From Planctomycetota bacterium (GTDB lineage: Bacteria > Planctomycetota > UBA1135 > UBA2386), in the NCBI GenBank assembly GCA_016716265.1, contig JADJWQ010000001.1, positions 1,364,001-1,428,000 on the forward strand: a DNA stretch of 64,000 nucleotides, in the 5' to 3' direction. Shown here in pieces: positions 9,462-20,521 of this stretch (positions are counted from its first letter, which is position 1; every line of letters begins with the position of its first letter). The position numbers were made by a program, and so were the translations under genes. The notes under the pieces were generated by a model. The model saw only the letters and a list, made by a program, of their open reading frames with translations. It was not told where the DNA came from and did no database searches.

Positions 9462-9803
9462 ATGCGAAGCGCAGTTCTCGCGATCCTGTTCCTGACTCTC
9501 GGCCTCTGCGGCACCGCAGCCGCGCAGGGCCCCACCAACCTCTACCTCGTCTCTCCGGGCGGCTACATCGGACCGTTCCAGAACACCACGGGGAACCCCG
9601 TCGGCGCGGTCCTGGAGGTAGGGCTCGGCAATGGTGACTACGTCGTCGTGTCGGTCGACGGAGTGTCACCGCTGGGATGGTGGTGGTTGGCGGTCGCATC
9701 GAACGCTCCGTGCGGGCTCATGCTCCGCCTGACGTTCTACGAGTTCTTCCCGAACGGCCAATACACGTTGCACGGTCCGGCCTACTACCGCATCGACTGC
9801 TGA
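9462..9803 (+). CDS. Small exported protein of unknown function
   Basis: 113 residues from the third of three closely spaced ATG codons. This start is chosen because GGAG lies 6 bp before it, while the two upstream ATGs (9450, 9456) overlap that site. The signal peptide MRSAVLAILFLTLGLCGTAAA is followed by Gln. The mature part of about 90 residues has a Gly/Pro-rich start, a LGWWWLAVAS aromatic patch and two Cys residues, one of them the last residue. No family was recognised. It is followed after 79 bp by an ECF sigma factor on the same strand, so the two may be expressed together. Confidence 0.75.
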   Translation: MRSAVLAILFLTLGLCGTAAAQGPTNLYLVSPGGYIGPFQNTTGNPVGAVLEVGLGNGDYVVVSVDGVSPLGWWWLAVASNAPCGLMLRLTFYEFFPNGQYTLHGPAYYRIDC

Positions 9804-9882
9804 CGAGCCCGCCAGCTGCGATTTCGACTCCGGCTGCTCGCCGCGGACGCGCCGATCACCGTCGGGCTCGGAGCCCGCCGTC

Positions 9883-10434
9883 ATGCGCAGCGTCGAGACA
9901 GCCGTGAGAGCGTCGTTCGTCCGCTACCGGGCCACTGGACATCCCGGGGCACTCGACGCCGTGCTCGGGACGCTGCTGTGCTACGCGCGCCGCACCGTGG
10001 CGGCTCGCGCCCAGGAACCACAAGCGATCGATGACGTCGTCCAGGACGCATTCCTTCGAGTCATCCAGCACGCCTCGAGCTACGACCCGTCCTGCGACTT
10101 CCGGTCGTGGTTCCGGGCCGTCCTCCTCAATTGCTGTCGAGCCAGCCATCGCGCGGTGCAGCGCCGGGAACGGACCGTTCCTCTCGAATGGGATCCGATC
10201 GACGCGAAGCTGCATGACGCCGATCGCCACGAGAAGCAGCAGCACGTCCGCGATGCGATCGCTCGATTGCCACAACCGTACCGCGAGGTCGTCGAACTCC
10301 ATGTGACTCGGGAGCTACCACCGCTGCAGATCGCGGCACTCCTCGAACGCAGGCCGAGCACCGTGCGCACTCAGCTCGCCAGAGGTCTGGACCACATGCG
10401 ACCGATCCTGAGGCAACTCAGCTGCGGCGGATGA
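9883..10434 (+). CDS. ECF-type RNA polymerase sigma factor
   Basis: 183 residues. Region 2 covers about residues 30-95 and contains DDVVQDAFLRVIQ, then DFRSWFRAVLLN, the core-binding and -10-recognition helices. Region 4 covers about residues 125-178, with AIARLPQPYREVVELHV and the helix-turn-helix ERRPSTVRTQLARGLDHM that reads the -35 element. It lacks regions 1 and 3, as expected for ECF (group 4) factors. GGAG lies 9 bp before the ATG. No anti-sigma factor gene is adjacent: the next gene on either side is a small exported protein or a pseudogene remnant. Which genes it controls cannot be told from this window. Confidence 0.92.
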   Translation: MRSVETAVRASFVRYRATGHPGALDAVLGTLLCYARRTVAARAQEPQAIDDVVQDAFLRVIQHASSYDPSCDFRSWFRAVLLNCCRASHRAVQRRERTVPLEWDPIDAKLHDADRHEKQQHVRDAIARLPQPYREVVELHVTRELPPLQIAALLERRPSTVRTQLARGLDHMRPILRQLSCGG

Positions 10435-10770
10435 ACGTCGCGGCACCGCGTCACGCGGGGGCGGCCAGCCTGCCCGCGTGCGGTGCGGATCCCGCAGCGA
10501 TACACTCGCGGAAGCTTCCCGCCATGACGAACGCACCCGATGCCGGCGGATCACGTTGGCGGGACGCCGGGCGGCGGGCCTCGCCTGCGGACGCGCCCGG
10601 ATCGCCGGCATGAACGGCGGGGCCTCGTCCTGCCCGCCGCGTGCTGGGTGCATCGCGACCACCCGGTCGCTGCACTCGGCGGCGTCGTGCGGCATCGGGG
10701 CACGAGCCCGGTGGAAGGTCCGCGACGGGCGCGGCTCCGGATCACGGGCACGAGGAGTCGCAAACCTCCC
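10435..10770. other. Non-coding stretch, perhaps more of the decayed amidohydrolase copy
   Basis: About 335 bp after the sigma factor with no convincing gene. Between roughly 10640 and 10770 the minus strand has short phrases that resemble later parts of the amidohydrolase (for example RVVAMHPAR beside VIPAMQPTH), so the pseudogene may extend this far. The similarity is too weak to mark an end point. Confidence 0.45.
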
Positions 10771-11048
10771 ACACGCGCCGGCGCCGGAGGATGTCGATCA
10801 CGATATGGCCGAGTTGGGCGTGGTCGACGGCGACCAGGCCTTGGCTCGAGCATCGCGGCTGCGCCACCGGTTCGGGCACATGGCTGCCGGCCAGAGCCAG
10901 CGCACGATCTTGGACGCGGTGGCTGGCTCATCGTCGTCGTCGCTGCGGATCGGGCCGCTGGACGATGGCCTGGCCCCACGGGAACAGGTGCTGCGCAACG
11001 AGCGGAAGCGCGAGTCCGGGAGCGTGCGGCAGGAGGAGTCGTGACCAC
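10771..11048 (-). pseudogene. Decayed, internally deleted copy of the YtcJ-like amidohydrolase
   Basis: Read on the minus strand, this segment matches the 5' part of the amidohydrolase at 1-1328. The leader region aligns at the DNA level through the end of the signal peptide, with GTG at 11048 in place of the ATG at 1328. About 480 bp corresponding to 790-1270 are then missing. The match resumes at the acidic patch near residue 180 (RDDDGEP in the intact gene) and continues to the helix DILRRLHVE, whose DNA at 10772-10799 pairs with 573-600. The reading frame shifts between these pieces, so no functional enzyme can be made. It sits upstream of paralogue B exactly as the intact gene sits upstream of paralogue A, so it is the remains of one duplicated gene pair. 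Confidence 0.75.
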
Positions 11049-11054
11049 CGCCGC

Positions 11055-11862
11055 GGAGCCTGTCCGCCCGATCGATCCGGCGGCACCGCGTGCGCGATCC
11101 GGATCGGCGGCGTTCCGCTTCCGCACGCACGGCGGTTCCGCAGGCGGCGGCACGGTCCTCGATCTGGTCCCCGCCCACCGCGGCGCACCGCGTCGCGAGC
11201 AACCAGAACCCGACCCGGAAACCCGAGGACCCGAACCATGAACCTCCCCCGCACGCTCGTGATCGCCGCCCTGCTGACCGCCGCCCCCGCCGTCGCGCAG
11301 GGCACCCAGCTCGTCCGCGGCGACGTCGACGCCATCCAGAACACCGCCGGGCGCTTCCAGCTCGACTGCACCCACATCCCGCTGGTCAGCACGACCGTCA
11401 ACCTGCAGCAGCTCCACGACGCCAGCCGCCAGCAGAACATCGACTACGAGATGCAGGTGCGGAACGTCGGCACGGCGACCGCCCCGATCCTCGACGTCGT
11501 CTCCGCCACGGCGATCCCCGAGTTCTTCGGGATGGGCAACCTCCGCTTCGGCCGCAGCGAGACCTGGGAGGTGTTCGGCACCCCCGGCGCGCGCACCTGG
11601 ATCTTCGTCGACGTGCCCGCCAACGCCCTGTTCATCCCGCTCGGCGCCGCCGGCACCTGGCTCCTCAGCCCCGCTGCCCTGCCCCTCGCCCAGGGCACGA
11701 TCAGCCCGCTCGGCCGCTTCCAGACGAGCTTCACGATGCCGACGATCCCCGCACTGGTCGGTCAGATCATCACGTCCCAGGCCGTCATCCTCGACGGCAC
11801 CACGCTGACCATCTCGCACCCCGACTGCAAGGACGTGCGCGCCAACTGAGCCCCCGCACGGC
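11055..11862. repeat. Direct repeat, copy B (about 808 bp)
   Basis: Second copy of the segment at 1335-2142, in the same orientation and 9720 bp away. It carries the complete small exported gene and its upstream region. Identity ends a dozen bases after the stop codon, where this copy continues into a GC-rich hairpin absent from copy A. The left edge runs into the decayed amidohydrolase remnant. Confidence 0.93.
11238..11849 (+). CDS. Small exported protein of unknown function, paralogue B
   Basis: 203 residues, the twin of the protein at 1518-2129, with the same signal peptide ending AVA before Gln. Four residues differ. Two of the changes remove acidic charge next to each other in sequence space (D46H, D67N), and E152Q also removes charge, so copy B is less acidic than copy A. 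The start is fixed by the exact match to copy A. The divergent partner gene has decayed here, so this copy has lost its original neighbour but kept an intact frame. It converges on hepT with 60 bp between the stops. Confidence 0.85.
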   Translation: MNLPRTLVIAALLTAAPAVAQGTQLVRGDVDAIQNTAGRFQLDCTHIPLVSTTVNLQQLHDASRQQNIDYEMQVRNVGTATAPILDVVSATAIPEFFGMGNLRFGRSETWEVFGTPGARTWIFVDVPANALFIPLGAAGTWLLSPAALPLAQGTISPLGRFQTSFTMPTIPALVGQIITSQAVILDGTTLTISHPDCKDVRAN

Positions 11863-11875
11863 GCGCAGCGCGCCG
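11859..11875. terminator. Hairpin between convergent genes
   Basis: A perfect 7-bp stem cggcgcg / cgcgccg with a 3-base loop lies between the stop of paralogue B (11849) and the stop of hepT (11910). It has no T-run, so it may act as a weak bidirectional terminator or an RNA end-stabiliser. It is absent after copy A. Confidence 0.45.
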
Positions 11876-11909
11876 AGATCACGGCGCGCGGCACGGCGGC
11901 CACGCTCGC

Positions 11910-12332
11910 TCACGGGCCGACCTCGCCATCCAGGCGTCGGCGGATCGCGCGAGCGAAGCTCCGCAGGTCGCCGAGGTGATCGCGGGCAATCGCCGCGACG
12001 ACTTCGTGATCGACGTCGACGTAGCGATGCACGACCACGTTGCGGAACGCGACGATGCGACGCCAGAGGCTCAGCGACTCCTCCGGAAGCCAGCCGTCGC
12101 CCGCGAGCTTCTCGAACAGCTCGCGATGAGTCCGCGCCGCGCCGCACCGGCGTTCGGCGACGATCAGCGCGGCGGCGTCGATGGCGGCCTGGATGGCGGT
12201 CTGCAGCGTGTAGGTGACGAATGCGAGCTGGACCGGATCGGTGGCGATGCGGCCCGGCTCGGCCCGCCGATGGAGCAACGCGACCTGATCCAGGATGTGG
12301 GCGAGATGACGTTCGAGAAGGGCGCGGTCCAT
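11910..12332 (-). CDS. hepT: HepT-family toxin (type VII toxin-antitoxin)
   Basis: 140-residue helical protein of the HepT/DUF86 family, HEPN-type RNases that are silenced when the partner MntA adds AMP to a tyrosine. The defining RX4HXY motif is present near the C-terminus: Arg97, His102 and Tyr104 in FRNVVVHRYVD. The ATG at 12332 shares its A with the TGA of mntA, so the two are translationally coupled; a GTG three bases upstream is an alternative start. The length fits the family. Next to mntA it forms a complete module. It converges on the small exported paralogue B. Confidence 0.9.
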   Translation of the reverse strand: MDRALLERHLAHILDQVALLHRRAEPGRIATDPVQLAFVTYTLQTAIQAAIDAAALIVAERRCGAARTHRELFEKLAGDGWLPEESLSLWRRIVAFRNVVVHRYVDVDHEVVAAIARDHLGDLRSFARAIRRRLDGEVGP

Positions 12333-12751
12333 CACGCGTCTGCCAGGATCTTCCGCCGGTAGGCCTCGATCACCGGCATGAAGTCGAAGAACTCCTGCTG
12401 GTGCCGCAGCTCGAACCGGATGCGGGCACGGTGGTCGGTCTCGTGCAGCAGCTCGCCGTCGCGGAGCGCGCGGTGCGTGAGCTCGAGATCGGCGTTGTTC
12501 AGCGGGACGACGTCGATCGGCGCTCCCAATCGCGGCGCGAGGTCGGCCTGGACGTCGTCGGCGATCATCTGCGCCTGTAGCGGATCGACACGGCGGCCCG
12601 GCAGCAGGATCGCGACGTCGACGTCGCTGTCGGGCCCGGCGTCGCCACGGGCGAGGCTGCCGAACAGCCAGGCCGCGACGAGGTCGCCACGCTCCTGGAG
12701 GTAGCGGCGCAGGATCGGCAGCGGGTCCACGCGCCGGATCGTAGCGCGCAT
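12332..12751 (-). CDS. mntA: MntA-family nucleotidyltransferase antitoxin
   Basis: 139-residue minimal nucleotidyltransferase. The catalytic pattern GSx(10)DxD is seen as GSLARGDAGPDSDVD, with Gly31-Ser32 and Asp43/Asp45. In characterised pairs this enzyme AMPylates the conserved Tyr of HepT and so neutralises it. The start at 12751 (MRATIRRVDPLP) gives the usual family length; longer upstream frames have no homologous character. The TGA overlaps the hepT ATG by one base. The pair lies 124 bp downstream of the large sigma54 activator gene on the same strand, but nothing shows that they work together. Confidence 0.9.
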   Translation of the reverse strand: MRATIRRVDPLPILRRYLQERGDLVAAWLFGSLARGDAGPDSDVDVAILLPGRRVDPLQAQMIADDVQADLAPRLGAPIDVVPLNNADLELTHRALRDGELLHETDHRARIRFELRHQQEFFDFMPVIEAYRRKILADA

Positions 12752-12875
12752 GGCGATCCGGCGGGTGGCGAGCGCCTGGAACCCGCTCGGGCCGTCCACA
12801 CCGGCACCGACCGCCGGAGCCGAGCGGTCCGGCGCGGTGTCGCGCGGCGGGCCGCGCACGGCGCCGGCGAGCGCG

Positions 12876-16730
<3,855 letters not shown>

Positions 16731-17511
16731 CGCAGCCCGCGTCCGCGCAGCGGACGTGCCGCCCGCGGACCCCGCACGCGCCGTCCGGCCTCCGCACACC
16801 GCGCGTCCGGAGCGCGCACACGATACGGGAGCGGCGACCGGGAACGCGAGCCCGCCGTCGCTCTGCCGCTCGTCGTCCGCATTCGGGCGGCGAGGATCCC
16901 AGCCAGTCCGAGGTCTACAGGACCGGGCCGGTGGCAGACAGCAGGCGCGTTCGACGCGGTGCACGGTCGCGCTGGATGCGGACGGCGACGTCGTCGTGCC
17001 GATTCGCCGGATTGTCTCCTGTCTCCGAGGGCCGCTGCGCGCCTGAACGCCGTCGAGGTTGGTCCGGGCCTCGGTGCGGGCGGACTGGATGACGCTTCAG
17101 ACTCCAGCAGCTCGGCCCCGAGGCTCTCGGGGCGGAACCCGGCGTGCACATGGCCTGGAGAGGAATGCCCAACAGCGGTCTGGCGGCATGCGCGTGTTCG
17201 CCCGTCGCACGGTGATTGCACCCACCACGCGACCGCGGTGAGCGGGCCAGCTCGCACGCTGGTAACGTCGTTCGCGCGGCAACGGGAGTCGGCGTGGTGC
17301 ACTCGTTTCGCAGATCCTGCCGGTCGAGCGACGCCAGACAGGCGACCCGGTCCCGACACACCGCGCCGGTCCGAGGCTCGTGGCGCCGGTCACACCCGGC
17401 GGGCACGCCCTGCGATGGACTTGCCACGGAAGCTGTCGAGAAGCATGGTGACCGCCGCTCGCACCCACCATGGTGCATTCCACGAAGTGGCCACCTGACC
17501 ACGACCCCGCC
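16731..17511. other. Divergent intergenic region without a recognisable gene
   Basis: About 780 bp between the activator gene (minus) and the exported protein at 17512 (plus). Base composition is a little less biased than in the coding parts. Several frames are open, but none has a domain, a signal peptide or a ribosome site. It probably holds promoters for both directions and may include decayed sequence. No repeat or RNA gene was seen. Confidence 0.55.
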
Positions 17512-18339
17512 ATGCTGCTCCTTCGCCATTGCCTGCTCGCGATCTCGATCACGTCCTCCGCGCTTGTCGCTCGATCGTATCCGAGCTGCGGCCTGATCCA
17601 GAGGCTGCGCATCGACCTCCTGGGTCCGAATCAACTCGGAGCCAACCAGTACCGGGTTCACATCACGGTGCCGGCCTGGCAGTCCTGCGGAGGCCCGTTC
17701 CCGGGATGGTCCTATTACGTGTCGGCCACGCCCGCCGACCAGTCCTCTCCCAACTGCGGTGTCCCCTTCGGATTCAGAGGCGGCTACTCGAATGTCGGTT
17801 GGTGTACCGCCAGCGGCGGTGGGACGTACGTTTCGGACCCGCTGACGATCACCGACACGTCGTTCCAGATCTTCTGCGGCACCCGGCCCCTGACGTTCAT
17901 GGTCACCCCGATCATCACGGCGCCGGCTGGAGCACGGTATTGCACGAGCCCACGGCTCGGTCCGTTCCGAGCCTATCCCGTCAACTCCCGGTTCTCGCCG
18001 TACGGATCGACGACCCAGGACGTTCAACGGCTGACCTTGGACGGGACGATCAGGTCCTCCGGGTCCGCGGGCGTCACCGTGCACGGCGGCCTCGGTGCCA
18101 CACCCGGCGTGCTCCTCGCCGGCGTGACCCCCGCGTCGACACCGTTCTTCGGTGGCACTCTGCTGGTCGCTCCATCCCCGAGCGTGGCATTCCCGATTCT
18201 CACGGATCAGCGCGGTGAGGCGAGCATCGTGCTGCCCGTCGCCGGCGTTTCGATACCGCTCTATCTCCAGGGCGCCTTGCTGGACACCATGGCGCCATTC
18301 GGCCTGTTGCTGAGCCATGGACTCGCCATCAGCCCTTGA
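17512..18339 (+). CDS. Exported protein with shared C-terminal module, function unknown
   Basis: 275 residues from the second ATG of the frame, chosen because MLLLRHCLLAISITSSALVA is then a clean signal peptide; the first ATG (17470) would add 14 polar residues. The body is rich in Tyr, Pro, Gly and Cys (six or more cysteines in the first 170 mature residues), which suggests disulphides in an exported protein. The last 85 residues match the C-terminal module found in other exported proteins of this window: LYLQGALLDTMAPFGLLLSHGL. This protein is unusual among them in lacking the Ala-Gln cleavage site. Function not recognised. Confidence 0.75.
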   Translation: MLLLRHCLLAISITSSALVARSYPSCGLIQRLRIDLLGPNQLGANQYRVHITVPAWQSCGGPFPGWSYYVSATPADQSSPNCGVPFGFRGGYSNVGWCTASGGGTYVSDPLTITDTSFQIFCGTRPLTFMVTPIITAPAGARYCTSPRLGPFRAYPVNSRFSPYGSTTQDVQRLTLDGTIRSSGSAGVTVHGGLGATPGVLLAGVTPASTPFFGGTLLVAPSPSVAFPILTDQRGEASIVLPVAGVSIPLYLQGALLDTMAPFGLLLSHGLAISP

Positions 18340-18743
18340 CTCGATCACGGAAGTACGGGGTTTCCGGATGCCATGGCCACGGCGAACATCGCGACTCCCA
18401 CGCACCCGGAGCCGCGGCGCTACGCGGGCACGTGCGACCGAGCGGCCCGCCGCGCCGAGCCGCCTCGCCACGTGACGTCGCCTCGGGCCCCGCCGGCACA
18501 CCCGTCCGGCAGCGCGCCGCCGCAGGGCGCGCCCCACCCCGGCCGGTGGGACGATGCCGGTGCGCACGGCGGTCTGCCGGCGCGCCTCAGCGTCCGGGAT
18601 CCGCGCAGTCCGTGTGCGGGTTCCACACGCGCGCTTCCCGAGCGGTCCCGGCACGCGACTCGCCCGCGCCGGGTGCCGACGTCCGGCACCGGACTGGCGT
18701 AGACTCCCAGTCGCCTCGGCCCCCGCTCCCCGGAGCCATCCCC
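18340..18743. other. Intergenic region, promoter candidate only
   Basis: About 400 bp before the exported protein at 18744. No gene was found in it. Around 18700 there is tagact, which could serve as a -10 box some 40 bp before the start codon; no good -35 box accompanies it. Confidence 0.4.
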
Positions 18744-20438
18744 ATGCGCCCCCACCTCGCCTCGCCCACCGCTCTCCTGACGCTCGCGCTGTCGTGCGCC
18801 GCGCAGGGCGGCCCCGCGCTGACCTGGGCGCAGGGTCCGACCGGCGCATCGCTCGACGTGCTGTCGGTGCCGGCTGCGACGCCCGGCGCCACACCGTCGG
18901 CGCTGCTGCGGAACGTCACCTTCGTCGATCTCGAGATCACGAACCGCACGCTGCAGCGCGGGCTACGGAGCGACGTGTCGCGACGCGTCGTGCGCGACGG
19001 TGCGGCGTTCGTCGAGCTGCCGGACGGCGGCAGCCTGCACCGCTATCGACGGGACGGCGGGCAGTGGCACGGCTTCCTGTGGATCGCGCGCGACGGCGTG
19101 GCGAGGGTCGTCACCGAGCTGGCCGGGGCGGGTGCGAACGGGACGGACGATCCGTTCGCCGACCGCATCGGCGTCGCGTTCGACGGGCGGCATGCGGCGC
19201 TGCCGCTGATCGCCGGCGGCCTGCTGCTCGCGCGGCTCGATGGCGGCACCTACGCGGGCACCGGCAACGCGCTGGTGCGGCCGGCGGGGCTGCCGGCCAA
19301 CTTGGAGCCGACGACCTTGTGCCCCGGCCGGTCGGTGTTGATCTGCGGCACGAGGGACGACCGCGTCTGGCGCATCCCGTATGCCGCCGGAGCGGCACCG
19401 CAGGACGTCACGCCCGCCAACGCAACGGCCGGTGACCGGCTGAAGGGCGAGCTGGCGCCGTCGTTCGACGGTACGCGCGTCGTGTTCCTGCACGGGCCGC
19501 AGCGTGCGTTCACGATGTACCTGCTGGGCGAGACCGGTCCGGCGATCGCATTGCCGCCCACTCCCGCCAAGTACGAGGAGCCCGGCTACCTGCCGGAGAC
19601 CCCCAACGGACCGCGATTGCTGCTCGACGACACCGGCGACCAGCTGTTCTACATCGACGCCACCATTCGCGACGAGGCGCACGTGCTCGACCTGTCGAGC
19701 TACGCGACCACGTGGGTGACAGGCGACCCGAACTTCCAGCCCTACATCGGCATCATCGTGCTGCCGATCGCGACGGCCTCGACGTTCGTCGCGGGCATCG
19801 GCGATCCGGCGCGGTTCGACGTCTACGCGACGGCCGCGGGCGTACCGACCGTCGCCAACCTGACACAGACCGCCGGCAACGTCACCGCACCGTGGGCACC
19901 CGGTGGGCTCGTGCCGCGTGCGATCGCGACGACGCGCGACGGCACACTGCTGCTCGAGGCGCAGCCGTCGGCCGGCGGTCCCGGCGGACTCGTCCGCTTC
20001 ACGCCCGCAGGTCCGCTGCCGGTGGCCGTCGGCACGCTCGGCGCACCCGAGCTCGGCAGCGGGTTCGACGGTGGCGGCGACCTGCGCGTCGAGACGGCCA
20101 CCGGCACCCGACTGCTCGCCGGGCTCGACGCGACGCTCCTCGCCGACGCGCCGGTGGGCGTGTCGCTCGCCGGCACGGTGGTCGCGCCCGGCGGGGCGTT
20201 CCGCGCGGCGCTCGCCGGGCTCGGCCCGGCGCGCGCGCTGCTGCTGATGCTGCCGGGTGGCATGGTCGTCGGCGTCGGGGCCGGCGCCGCGGCGCACGCG
20301 GTCGCGCTGACCTCCGACGGCAGCCTGCTGCTGGCGGGCACCGATCTGACCGCGTTCGGACCGGGCGGCGCGGCGACGCTGGCGAGCGGTCCGCTTGCGC
20401 TGCGCATCCTGTCCGGCCGCATCGCATCGCTGCCCTGA
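18744..20438 (+). CDS. Exported beta-propeller-like protein of unknown function
   Basis: 564 residues starting at the ATG that opens a signal peptide (MRPHLASPTALLTLALSCAA, then Gln). The body contains repeated short strands of the type DGTLLLEAQ, DGSLLLAGTD and SFDGTRVVFLHG, as in TolB/WD40-like propellers, including SVLICGTRDDRVWRIPYA and a YIDATI strand. No catalytic residues are evident. The C-terminal 150 residues are very rich in Ala and Gly. It is followed after 83 bp by a kelch protein on the same strand and may be co-transcribed with it. A role in cell-surface binding or sensing is a guess from the fold. Confidence 0.75.
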   Translation: MRPHLASPTALLTLALSCAAQGGPALTWAQGPTGASLDVLSVPAATPGATPSALLRNVTFVDLEITNRTLQRGLRSDVSRRVVRDGAAFVELPDGGSLHRYRRDGGQWHGFLWIARDGVARVVTELAGAGANGTDDPFADRIGVAFDGRHAALPLIAGGLLLARLDGGTYAGTGNALVRPAGLPANLEPTTLCPGRSVLICGTRDDRVWRIPYAAGAAPQDVTPANATAGDRLKGELAPSFDGTRVVFLHGPQRAFTMYLLGETGPAIALPPTPAKYEEPGYLPETPNGPRLLLDDTGDQLFYIDATIRDEAHVLDLSSYATTWVTGDPNFQPYIGIIVLPIATASTFVAGIGDPARFDVYATAAGVPTVANLTQTAGNVTAPWAPGGLVPRAIATTRDGTLLLEAQPSAGGPGGLVRFTPAGPLPVAVGTLGAPELGSGFDGGGDLRVETATGTRLLAGLDATLLADAPVGVSLAGTVVAPGGAFRAALAGLGPARALLLMLPGGMVVGVGAGAAAHAVALTSDGSLLLAGTDLTAFGPGGAATLASGPLALRILSGRIASLP

Positions 20439-20521
20439 CGCGCTCCGCGCAGCGGGGTCGGGTTCGACGCCCCTCGCCGCCACCGCGCGGCGGTGGTAAG
20501 GGAGTGCGTAGGAGGTCGCTG

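Noticed and set aside
12752..12859. Longer start for mntA
   Set aside because: The extra 36 residues have no family match, and the protein from 12751 has the usual length with its catalytic motif in the usual place.
18336..18743. Longer start for the exported protein at 18744
   Set aside because: The added 136 residues are Arg/Pro/Ala-rich shadow sequence and would bury a perfect signal peptide.
20445..20490. Possible tRNA 3' end (gggttcgacgcccc) before the kelch gene
   Set aside because: Only a partial T-arm can be drawn; there is no cloverleaf upstream, which is coding sequence of the preceding gene.
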